From contig JAFCBY010000062.1 in assembly GCA_017610485.1 (NCBI GenBank), forward strand, positions 1 to 10,049: a DNA stretch of 10,049 nt, given 5' to 3'. Numbering within the stretch: the first letter of the stretch is position 1; each line of letters begins with the position of its first letter. Below the pieces are notes generated by a model, which was not told where the DNA came from, ran no database searches, and was given only the letters and a program-made list of their open reading frames with translations. The position numbers and the translations under genes were made by a program. Shown in pieces: positions 1 to 6,691 of this stretch. The DNA is from Candidatus Falkowiibacteriota bacterium (GTDB lineage Archaea > Iainarchaeota > Iainarchaeia > Iainarchaeales > GCA-2688035).

Positions 1-1
1 C

Positions 2-3000
2 CTTGCCCATACCTTTAGTTCAGACACCAACACAGCTGATATCTACATCAACGGCATAAAAGAAGCCGAAGGAATCCTAGATGATGGGTTTGGCGAAGAA
101 TCATTAAAAATCGGAAACGACGACAGGTATGACTACTATTTCAACGGCCTAATCGATGAAGTCAGAATCTACAGCCGTGCTTTGACAACTGACGAAATCC
201 GCACACTCTACGCAGCAGGCCTAAACGACCTAAACGTTTCGGTAAGGGTGTGCGACGACCCAAGCTGCCAAGGCCTAAACGACGGAAACTGGGCAGAATT
301 CGACGTGGGAAACCGGTACCAAAGTTTGGATGCGAATGTTGGATTAATGCTTGATATAAACTTCAATGATACGAACGCTGACGGAAGCGGAGTACTGGAC
401 GCTTCCTGGAACCTGCAAAACGGACAGCTAATAGGTGGAATGGACATAAATGTTGTTGGAAAAGACAACAGCCGAGCAGGACGATTTGACGGAATAGATG
501 ACTACATAGAAATAATCGATGCCCAATGGATGGACGATATTGCCCCAGAGGGGTCAATATCTGCTTGGGCTTACTCAACTAACTACAATCCACCAAACGG
601 AGGTGGCTTCCCAATCGTCATAACAAGAAGAGCTGGAGGAACAACAGAATTCTCACTAAACTACAACAGTTCTGGAGTGCTAAACTTTACAGGAGGAGAT
701 GTTTCCCTGACAGGAAATACAGACACAATAAATACATGGGTACATATTGTAGCTACCTGGAAATCCAATGACGCAAGTCTCTACCAAAACGGAGTGCAAA
801 CCTCAGTTGACGCAGCAGTAACAGGTCTCGGAACAGGAAACATTCCAATCACAATCGGAGACAGACAAGGTGGAGGCAGAGCATTCGCCGGAAGGATCGA
901 CAACGTCAAAATCTACAACCGCGCACTGAGCCAAGGAGAAGTACTCGGCCTCTACATTAAGGGAAGCCCAATGAAGTACGTGCAGTACAGGGCGGAATTC
1001 GAGCATTCGGATGCGAATTACCCAATTGGATACTGCTACCTGAACGATGTTGCCTTAGAATACAACAGGGTTCCGGACACAAACGTCGGCGCAATAGACG
1101 GATACGACGCACAAGAAGGACTCCCAATCTTCTCATACAACGCAGACGCAAACATCACAATAGACTTCAACATATTCGACTGGGACGGAAACAACGGCAT
1201 GGTGGCAGAACTCTTCTACTCAACAACAAGAGGATACGAAGGCAGCACAAAAATACAAAGCGACCTAAAACTAACAGACATCTGCACCAAAATGGACTTC
1301 AACACACACGACAAAGGACAATGCAACTGGGACTGGAACACAACAGCAATAGCAGACAACAACTACTACATAGGAATAACAGTCACCGACGAAACAGGAA
1401 ACACAGACTACAACCTAACAACCTACACATTCGCCCTAGACAACACAGGCCCAACAACAACAGACAACGACTTCAACGGAACATGGCAAAAAGCAGACGC
1501 AAACATACAGTTTAGTTGCACAGACACAACAAGCTCATGCGGCAACCTATACTACTCTTTAGATGACGTGAACAGCCAAATAGGATGGGGAACAGACACA
1601 AACATAGGCCTTCCAATAGACTGGGACTCAAACCACGAAATATTCTACTGGAGCAGTGACACAAAAGACAATAACGCTACAGCCAAACTTATTTACTTAG
1701 CAATAGACAAAACAGCCCCAACAACAGTAGACAACGACTTCAACACAGGCTGGGACAACACAGACCAAAACGCACAAATTTCATGCTGGGACAGCACAGG
1801 CGGAGACAAAAACGCAGGCTGCAGAAACCTCTACTACTCAATAAACGACACAAACTACCAAATAGGCTGGGGACTAGACACAAACTACGGCATAAGCACA
1901 ACAGGACTATCCGACGCAAACTACGCCATATTCTACTGGTCAGACGACAACACAACAGGACAAGGAGACAACAACGGAACAGTCAAACTGATTTACTTGT
2001 CAATAGACAAAGCCGCACCAACCACAAGAGAAAACGTAACAGCAGACCAAAACACAGGATGGCAAAACACAGACGCAAACATACAATTCAGCTGCAGTGA
2101 CGCAACAACAGGATGCGGAAACCTATACTACTCACTAGACGACGTAAACAACCAAATAGGATGGGGATTTGACTTAAACATCGGCTTAGTGATAACAACA
2201 GACGCAAACCACGAAATCTTCTACTGGTCAGACGACAACACCTCAGACAACAACGAAACAGCCAAACTCATTTATTTGGCTTTGGACAAAACAGGGCCAA
2301 CAGTAAGCATCACAGACCCAACAAACCCAAGCAGCCAAACAGCAACAAACGTGACTTTGACATACACTGGAACAGACACAAACAGTGACGTAAACAAATA
2401 CTGGGTCAAAGCCGACACAGGAAACTGGACAGACAACGGAACAAACCTAACCTACACCTTCAGCAACCAAGCCATAGCAGCACACACATATCACCTAAAA
2501 GCAACAGACAACGCAGACAACAACTCAACAGAAGCAAGCGTGGCAGTAACCATAAACGCAGCAGCAACCACAACCACAACAACAGAGGGACCAGGCGGAA
2601 TAACAGGCACAACAAGCCTAGGAACAACACCAACCGGCACAAGCACGCCAGCAACACCAGAACAAATAAAGGAAATCCTAGAAGATGCAGGCCTAAGCCC
2701 AACACAAATAAAACAAGCACTGAAAGCAAACACCAAACTCAACATCCAACGAACGATTAGGGTGGAAAAGGAAAGCACACTCACAGGAATAGCAACCTAC
2801 AAAACCATAGTAACCATAACAGCAACAAGCTTAAACAAAAAAACCATAACAAACATCAGAATCATAGAAAACATACCAAAAGGAACAGTAGAAAGCCAAC
2901 TAAGCGCCACAAAAGAAGACAAAGCAAACCTGGCAGAAATAACCAGCCCACAAACATTTACTGTTTTGAAAGAAAACCAGATACTTGAATTCATAATAGA

Positions 3001-3448
3001 AAGGCTGGAACCAAACGGGACAGCAATACTAACCTACACCATAAGCAACAGGGTTATGGAAACAGAAAACTGGCCGGCACCAGTAGCAGCAGGCTTCCAA
3101 GAAGTTGTACTGTGCCAGGGTATAGAATGCCCACAAAAAGAATGCAAAAACGCAAGATGCAACCCAACAACAGGAAAATGCAACTACTCAAACCAAACAA
3201 ACGGAACAAGATGTGGGCAAAACGGAGAATGCGAGTCAGGCAACTGCAAAGAAAAGCCACTGCCAACAACAAACCCCACAATACCACCAATCACAGACCT
3301 AACAACACCAATAACAATACTTGGCGGAATAGGCATAGTAGTAGCAGCAGGACTAGCAATAAACCACTTCAAAGGAAAAAAAACACCACTGCAAAAAAAG
3401 ATTGCCGAACAAAGAAAGGATGCCAAACGAATAAGAAGAAAAAAATGA
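2..3448 (+). CDS. Giant LamG/Ig-like repeat surface protein, C-terminally membrane anchored (5' end missing)
   Basis: The frame is open from base 2, so the true start lies outside the window; 1148 residues are visible. Numbered from there: residues 1-72 are the end of a LamG (concanavalin-like) domain (FNGLIDEVRIYSRAL); 113-321 a complete second LamG (FDGIDDYIEI ... FAGRIDNVKIYNRAL), apparently nested in another beta domain whose halves are 77-110 and 325-356; about 357-479 an Ig-like segment; 480-761 three tandem Ig-like repeats; about 762-856 another Ig-like domain; then a Thr/Pro/Gly linker, a short helical stretch and a beta domain. Residues 1038-1082 hold eight cysteines (NGTRCGQNGECESGNC type), 1104-1123 form a hydrophobic membrane helix, and the tail is Lys/Arg-rich, giving an outside N-terminus and cytoplasmic C-terminus. 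I count about 25 N-x-S/T sequons, consistent with N-glycosylation. A role in adhesion or carbohydrate binding is inferred; no enzymatic domain is visible. Codon use becomes almost purely NNA/NNC after about position 1080. Confidence 0.88.
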   Translation, partial: LAHTFSSDTNTADIYINGIKEAEGILDDGFGEESLKIGNDDRYDYYFNGLIDEVRIYSRALTTDEIRTLYAAGLNDLNVSVRVCDDPSCQGLNDGNWAEFDVGNRYQSLDANVGLMLDINFNDTNADGSGVLDASWNLQNGQLIGGMDINVVGKDNSRAGRFDGIDDYIEIIDAQWMDDIAPEGSISAWAYSTNYNPPNGGGFPIVITRRAGGTTEFSLNYNSSGVLNFTGGDVSLTGNTDTINTWVHIVATWKSNDASLYQNGVQTSVDAAVTGLGTGNIPITIGDRQGGGRAFAGRIDNVKIYNRALSQGEVLGLYIKGSPMKYVQYRAEFEHSDANYPIGYCYLNDVALEYNRVPDTNVGAIDGYDAQEGLPIFSYNADANITIDFNIFDWDGNNGMVAELFYSTTRGYEGSTKIQSDLKLTDICTKMDFNTHDKGQCNWDWNTTAIADNNYYIGITVTDETGNTDYNLTTYTFALDNTGPTTTDNDFNGTWQKADANIQFSCTDTTSSCGNLYYSLDDVNSQIGWGTDTNIGLPIDWDSNHEIFYWSSDTKDNNATAKLIYLAIDKTAPTTVDNDFNTGWDNTDQNAQISCWDSTGGDKNAGCRNLYYSINDTNYQIGWGLDTNYGISTTGLSDANYAIFYWSDDNTTGQGDNNGTVKLIYLSIDKAAPTTRENVTADQNTGWQNTDANIQFSCSDATTGCGNLYYSLDDVNNQIGWGFDLNIGLVITTDANHEIFYWSDDNTSDNNETAKLIYLALDKTGPTVSITDPTNPSSQTATNVTLTYTGTDTNSDVNKYWVKADTGNWTDNGTNLTYTFSNQAIAAHTYHLKATDNADNNSTEASVAVTINAAATTTTTTEGPGGITGTTSLGTTPTGTSTPATPEQIKEILEDAGLSPTQIKQALKANTKLNIQRTIRVEKESTLTGIATYKTIVTITATSLNKKTITNIRIIENIPKGTVESQLSATKEDKANLAEITSPQTFTVLKENQILEFIIERLEPNGTAILTYTISNRVMETENWPAPVAAGFQEVVLCQGIECPQKECKNARCNPTTGKCNYSNQTNGTRCGQNGECESGNCKEKPLPTTNPTIPPITDLTTPITILGGIGIVVAAGLAINHFKGKKTPLQKKIAEQRKDAKRIRRKK
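1439..2284 (+). repeat. Three tandem Ig-like domain repeats inside the surface protein
   Basis: The units are 1439-1705 (89 codons), 1706-2005 (100 codons) and 2006-2284 (93 codons). Each begins D-(N/K)-(T/A)-(G/A)-P-T-T, has a W plus Asn/Asp-rich strand, a Cys pair (FSC...CGNLYYS, ISC...CRNLYYS, FSC...CGNLYYS), then QIGWG, an IFYWS strand and a closing KLIYL motif. The pattern (xAPTT ... GW.N.D ... C..YYS.D ... H.I.YWS.D ... IDKTAP) resembles the Ig-like repeats often annotated as OmpL47-type in bacterial and archaeal surface proteins. The family name is from memory; the repetition is seen directly. The Cys pair probably forms a disulfide within each repeat. Confidence 0.85.
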
Positions 3449-3488
3449 GCTAATGACACCCTAGGGCACCAAAACTGTTCTTCGACTC

Positions 3489-3518
3489 GGGTTTTTATTC
3501 TTTTTTGCTTTAATTATT
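3489..3518 (+). terminator. T-rich tract after the surface-protein gene (probable archaeal U-tract terminator)
   Basis: The 79-bp spacer between 3448 and 3528 contains an 8-bp palindrome (CCCTAGGG, around 3459-3466) and then a T-dominated run broken by a few other bases. Archaeal intrinsic termination relies on U-rich stretches more than on hairpins, so this fits the end of the upstream transcript. The same bases also carry the candidate promoter of the next gene, so the assignment is tentative. Confidence 0.4.
3492..3499 (+). promoter_or_regulatory. Candidate TATA element for the TIM-barrel gene
   Basis: TTTTTATT is centred about 32 nt before the ATG at 3528, the same distance seen for the clearer TATA boxes of the pyrophosphorylase and beta-helix genes. 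Transcription would begin a few bases before the ATG, giving a near-leaderless mRNA. A second A/T-rich stretch (TTTAATTATT, 3509-3518) is too close to the start for this role. Confidence 0.35.
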
Positions 3519-3527
3519 GCGTTCGAA

Positions 3528-4385
3528 ATGATTGGTTTAAGCTCGAGTTACTTTGCCTTTCAGGGAAAGGGCATTTACGATTCGGTGAAAAGCGCCTTTG
3601 GCCTTGGCTTTGACACAGTGGAATTGGGCGCCGGGCACTCCTTTGAAAAGGAGGCGTGGAAGACGGTGAGGAGAATCAAGCACGACTTTCCCGGCAAGAA
3701 TTTCACAGTGCATGCCCTGTTCCCACCCCTGAAGGAAAGGCTTTGGTTCAACCCCGCGCTTGGCCTAACCAAGCAAAATGTTTCAATAACGGACAGCCTG
3801 TTCAAGGCGGCGGAAATTGTTGAGGCAGAGGTTGTTAGTGTGCACCCTGGCTTTTTGAACGAGATGGGATTTAGCTTTGACAATGTCAGGGGCTTTGACT
3901 GCATCCTGCCGGGCAAGCCACTGCCTGTCAGGAAAAGCTGGGCCAATTTCACGAAATGGTGCGCTTACGCAAACTCCTGCGCAAAGGAGTCAAACACAAA
4001 GTTTGCACTTGAGAACATCCATGGAAGCGAGGCCAAGCCCCTTGTCTTCTCCGTGCAGGACTTCGAAAAGGTGTTTGCAATGTTTCCGGAAATGGGAATG
4101 CTTTTGGATTATGGGCATGCCCTGTTCGAGGGCCTTGCAGGAGACTTCATCTCAAACTTCAACAAGAAGATTTTCCAGGTTCACATGCACTGGAGCAGGG
4201 CCCGCTCCAAAACACAGCAGAAGGACGAGCACGCGGCAATAACCAAGCCAAGGCAGTTGGAGCCATTCAAAAAAATCGAGCGCTTTAAGAGAATTCCTGT
4301 AATCTTCGAGCACGGCACAAATGTCTCCAAAAAGCAGCTTCTCACAGAGAAAAAGCTCCTGGAAGAGTTTGAGGACCATTTTTAG
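3528..4385 (+). CDS. AP-endonuclease-2 superfamily TIM-barrel metalloprotein (sugar isomerase-like or endonuclease IV-like)
   Basis: This 285-residue protein has the sequence order of the xylose isomerase-like TIM-barrel / AP endonuclease 2 superfamily. Visible motifs are VELG (E32), TVHA (H62), SVHPG (H106), ALEN (E162), LLDYGH (D194, H197), FQVHMH (H219/H221), KDEH (D233, H235) and VIFEHG (E261). Sugar isomerases and epimerases of this fold normally use four metal ligands (Glu, Asp, His, Glu). Here residues are also present at the positions of the remaining endonuclease IV ligands, including a D-x-H pair, and the length equals that of E. coli Nfo as I recall it. The ATG at 3528 lacks a clear Shine-Dalgarno and sits in a TTCGAAATG context. 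The gene lies 79 bp after the surface-protein gene and 219 bp before the UDP-sugar cassette, so it is probably its own transcription unit. Superfamily is confident; substrate (sugar or abasic DNA) is unresolved. Confidence 0.8.
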   Translation: MIGLSSSYFAFQGKGIYDSVKSAFGLGFDTVELGAGHSFEKEAWKTVRRIKHDFPGKNFTVHALFPPLKERLWFNPALGLTKQNVSITDSLFKAAEIVEAEVVSVHPGFLNEMGFSFDNVRGFDCILPGKPLPVRKSWANFTKWCAYANSCAKESNTKFALENIHGSEAKPLVFSVQDFEKVFAMFPEMGMLLDYGHALFEGLAGDFISNFNKKIFQVHMHWSRARSKTQQKDEHAAITKPRQLEPFKKIERFKRIPVIFEHGTNVSKKQLLTEKKLLEEFEDHF

Positions 4386-4604
4386 GGCCGGAAAGCCTTA
4401 TTTTGGGGGCAAAGCTTGCGGCATGAATGCCGAATCTATTGCCACAAATTTTTGCAAACTTTTTGCGCGTGAGCGGAAAAAGTTTAGTGCATTCCTCAAA
4501 TGATTAGCCTTTTTAACAGTTCCAGATTCTGTCTCTTTAGGTGATAAAACAATTGGGGCTGCTGTTGAAACAGACCTTTTTTGCATTTTGTAGGCGATTT
4601 TGAA
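4386..4604. other. 219-bp intergenic region before the UDP-sugar cassette
   Basis: No convincing gene was seen. It holds two hairpins: a 6-bp inverted repeat at 4419-4432 (CGGCAT/ATGCCG, 2-nt loop) and a longer one at 4456-4485. T-rich tracts at 4447-4464 could end transcription from the upstream gene, and a T6 run at 4577-4582 lies shortly before the dehydrogenase start. No TATA box is obvious at the -32 position used by the other genes, so the promoter of the dehydrogenase is not placed. Confidence 0.6.
4456..4485 (+). other. Strong hairpin with a GTGA (GNRA-type) loop
   Basis: The left arm AAACTTTTT (4456-4464) pairs perfectly with AAAAAGTTT (4477-4485). After one G-G mismatch, CGC (4466-4468) pairs with GCG (4473-4475), closing a GTGA tetraloop. 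Outside the main stem, TGC (4453-4455) could pair with GCA (4489-4491) across a 3-nt bulge. It may be a transcript-end structure, a small RNA element or a DNA palindrome bound by a regulator; the sequence does not decide which. Confidence 0.55.
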
Positions 4605-5912
4605 ATGAATGTTGCGGTAATTGGAACAGGATATGTTGGATTGGTTGCAGGAACCTGCTTTGCAGATATGGGAAACGACGTAATCTGCGTTGACATTGAC
4701 GAGGAAAAAATCAAGATACTTAATGAGGGCAAATGCCCGATTTACGAGCCAGGGCTGCCGGAGCTCATTAAAAAAAATGTTGAAGGCGGAAGGCTGTCCT
4801 TTACAACCGACTTTGACAACGCGGTAGTAAAGAGCAAGATTATCTTCATTGCAGTGGGAACGCCGCCGAAGGCAAAAGGGGACGCCGACATGACTTATAT
4901 TGAGAACGTTGCCCGCGGCATAGCCTCTGTTTCAAAAGAGCCAAAGATTGTGGTTGAGAAGAGCACTGTCCCGGTCCAAACCTGTGAGAGGATAATTCAG
5001 GTCCTTGACTGCAACGAATTGGGGGACGGGGGAAAGTGCATCAAGCATATGGTTGTAAGCAACCCAGAGTTTTTGAGGGAAGGCAGTGCAGTGGAAGACT
5101 TTTTGAAGCCGAACAGGCTTGTTGTAGGCGTAGAGGATCAAATTGCAAAGGATGCATTGGACGAATTGTACAAGCCGCTTAACGCAAACATTTTGTTTAC
5201 CGATATTAAGAGCGCGGAATTGATAAAGCACGCTTCAAACAGCTTTTTGGCTACGAAGATCAGCTTTATCAATGCGGTTGCAACTGTCTGTGAGAAAACA
5301 GGCGCAGACGTTGAAAAGGTTGCCGAGGGAATGGGCCTCGATAAGAGAATTGGACGAGCCTTTTTGAATGCGGGAATTGGCTACGGGGGCTTTTGCTTCC
5401 CAAAGGACGTTGAGGCCTTTATCAGGATATCCGAGAAAAACGGTTACGACTTCGGGCTCTTGAAGGAAGTGCAGGCAGTCAACAGGGCGCAGAAGGAAGC
5501 CTTTGTCAAAAAGGTTGAGGACGCGCTGTGGAACCTCAAGGGAAAGACCATCGGGGTTTTGGGCCTGGCCTTCAAGCCAAATACGGACGACATGCGGTTT
5601 GCGCCAAGCATTGACATCATAAACGGCTTGCTGGAAGAGGGGGCCGAGGTAAAGGCGTTTGACCCAGAGGCAATGAGCAGGGCAAAGGCTGTCTTCGGAG
5701 ACAAAATCGAGTATTGTGCTGACATGTACGAGGCTGCAAAGGACGTTGACGCCCTGCTTTTCCTGACTGAGTGGCCTGACTTTGCAAAGATTGACCTGGA
5801 CAAGGTCAAGGCAGGAATGAAGCAGCCGTTTGTCTTTGACGGAAGGAACATGTTTGAGCCCAAGGAAATGAGAAAAAAGGGCTTCAAGTATGAAAGCATT
5901 GGCAGGCTGTAG
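4605..5912 (+). CDS. ugd: UDP-glucose 6-dehydrogenase
   Basis: This cytoplasmic enzyme oxidises UDP-glucose to UDP-glucuronate with two NAD+. The 435 residues match the family length. Visible are the N-terminal Rossmann signature VIGTGYVGL (residues 5-13), the Asp of VDIDEEK that binds NAD ribose, EKSTVP (118-123), NPEFLREGSAVEDFLKPNR (153-171), KHASNSFLATKISFIN (208-223, with K208 and N212), the catalytic-cysteine motif GYGGFCFPKD (C264, D268), and the C-terminal UDP-binding region with AFKPNTDDMR (322-331). I take the start at ATG 4605: it begins directly with the Rossmann beta strand, shares the TTTTGAAATG context of neighbouring starts, and an upstream in-frame TTG at 4581 would add only eight non-conserved residues. 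The related GDP-mannose and UDP-ManNAc dehydrogenases are less likely given the decarboxylase two genes downstream. It supplies the substrate for that enzyme. Confidence 0.93.
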   Translation: MNVAVIGTGYVGLVAGTCFADMGNDVICVDIDEEKIKILNEGKCPIYEPGLPELIKKNVEGGRLSFTTDFDNAVVKSKIIFIAVGTPPKAKGDADMTYIENVARGIASVSKEPKIVVEKSTVPVQTCERIIQVLDCNELGDGGKCIKHMVVSNPEFLREGSAVEDFLKPNRLVVGVEDQIAKDALDELYKPLNANILFTDIKSAELIKHASNSFLATKISFINAVATVCEKTGADVEKVAEGMGLDKRIGRAFLNAGIGYGGFCFPKDVEAFIRISEKNGYDFGLLKEVQAVNRAQKEAFVKKVEDALWNLKGKTIGVLGLAFKPNTDDMRFAPSIDIINGLLEEGAEVKAFDPEAMSRAKAVFGDKIEYCADMYEAAKDVDALLFLTEWPDFAKIDLDKVKAGMKQPFVFDGRNMFEPKEMRKKGFKYESIGRL

Positions 5913-5971
5913 GCAAGGCCCGCATTTCGGGTTAACTTATTAATTGCTTTGGCACACGAAGGTTCTTTGAA
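5913..5971. promoter_or_regulatory. Short spacer with small hairpin and TATA-like element for the pyrophosphorylase
   Basis: A small hairpin (CCCG 5919-5922, CATTT loop, CGGG 5928-5931) is followed by the A/T-rich stretch CTTATTAATT (5936-5945), centred about 32 nt before the ATG at 5972. That is the spacing expected of an archaeal TATA box driving a nearly leaderless transcript. The two downstream genes may therefore be transcribed independently of the dehydrogenase as well as by readthrough. Confidence 0.45.
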
Positions 5972-6691
5972 ATGCAGGTGATAATTCCAGCGGCTGGCTA
6001 TGCAACAAGGCTCTACCCTTTAACAAAGGACAAGCCAAAGGCACTGCTTGACGTGAAGGGCAAGCCGATTCTGGAGCACATTGTCAACAGGATATGCGAA
6101 TTGCCCGACGTTGAAAAGATTTCCATTGTAAGCAACGACAAATACTTCAACAATTTCAAGGAATGGGCTCAGGATTTTTCATGCCCTGTTCCCATAAATG
6201 TGCTGAATGATGGCACGACAAGCAACGATGACAGAAAGGGCCAAGTTGGAGACATTCTATTCACAATAGAGCAGGAGAAGATAGATTCCGACCTCCTTGT
6301 TGTGGCAGGCGACAACATCTTCAATTTCTCCCTAAAGCCGGCCTACAATTTTTTCAGGGAAAAGAACGTGGTTGTCAACGCATTTTGGGACAGCAAAAGC
6401 ATTGAAACAGCAAAGCAGCAGGGCAGTGCCACAGTGGACGAAAACAACCGCATTACTGAGTTCTTGGAGAAGAGCCCGAACCCGAAAACCACATTTATTT
6501 CGCTTGGCATTTACTTCCTTCCAAGGTTCAAGCGCTTTGTTGAAGAGGGCAACGACCCGGACAAAATGGGCTATTTCATGATTTGGCTGATTGAAAACAG
6601 CAACCCCCACGGCTTTGTCTACGAAGAGAAATGGTTCGACATTGGCTGGCATTCCGCCCTAGAGAAAGCAAGAAAAGAGTTTGTGCCCTAA
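5972..6691 (+). CDS. NDP-sugar pyrophosphorylase (sugar-1-phosphate nucleotidyltransferase, GalU/RmlA type)
   Basis: A 239-residue cytoplasmic enzyme that joins a sugar-1-phosphate to an NTP and releases pyrophosphate. The N-terminal signature PAAGYATRLYPLTKDKPKAL (residues 6-25) contains the nucleotide-binding loop and the catalytic Lys region (K21/K23); AGDNIF (D114) provides the metal-binding Asp; EFLEK (163-167) and WFDIGW (221-226, D223) match the sugar-binding and second metal-site motifs. It is shorter than GalU or RmlA (about 290 residues as I recall) and similar to the compact archaeal nucleotidyltransferases; no C-terminal hexapeptide domain is present. Sequence alone does not separate UTP from dTTP, or glucose from another sugar. 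Its place between UDP-glucose dehydrogenase and UDP-xylose synthase favours UTP:glucose-1-phosphate uridylyltransferase, by inference. The stop codon overlaps the next start (TAATG), so the two genes are probably translationally coupled. Confidence 0.88.
   Translation: MQVIIPAAGYATRLYPLTKDKPKALLDVKGKPILEHIVNRICELPDVEKISIVSNDKYFNNFKEWAQDFSCPVPINVLNDGTTSNDDRKGQVGDILFTIEQEKIDSDLLVVAGDNIFNFSLKPAYNFFREKNVVVNAFWDSKSIETAKQQGSATVDENNRITEFLEKSPNPKTTFISLGIYFLPRFKRFVEEGNDPDKMGYFMIWLIENSNPHGFVYEEKWFDIGWHSALEKARKEFVP

Noticed and set aside
1100..2600. A diversity-generating retroelement target, suggested by the abundance of AAC/AAA codons.
   Set aside because: There is no reverse transcriptase or template repeat, and the A-richness spreads over more than 2 kb along with C, so it is codon bias rather than adenine-targeted variation.
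1321..3459. Many overlapping open frames on both strands under the surface-protein gene, for example 1783-2100 (+), 2491-2784 (-) and 3184-3459 (-).
   Set aside because: The + strand here is so poor in T that stop codons are rare in all frames. The products are low-complexity (Arg/Asn- or Leu/Cys-rich) and match no family, so they are shadows of the skew.
4423..4503. A 26-residue ORF in the intergenic region before the dehydrogenase.
   Set aside because: It is very short, has no promoter or ribosome site, and its bases are mostly accounted for by the hairpin.
4581..4604. An upstream TTG start for the dehydrogenase.
   Set aside because: It would add eight non-conserved residues before the Rossmann strand; ATG 4605 fits the family and the shared start context.
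5444..5899. A 151-codon minus-strand ORF opposite the dehydrogenase gene.
   Set aside because: The sense frame is an unmistakable Ugd; the antisense product has no recognisable features.
6631..6690. An upstream start for the UDP-xylose synthase inside the pyrophosphorylase gene.
   Set aside because: The extra 20 residues are the shadow of the WFDIG coding region in another frame; ATG 6691 gives the usual one-base stop/start overlap and family length.
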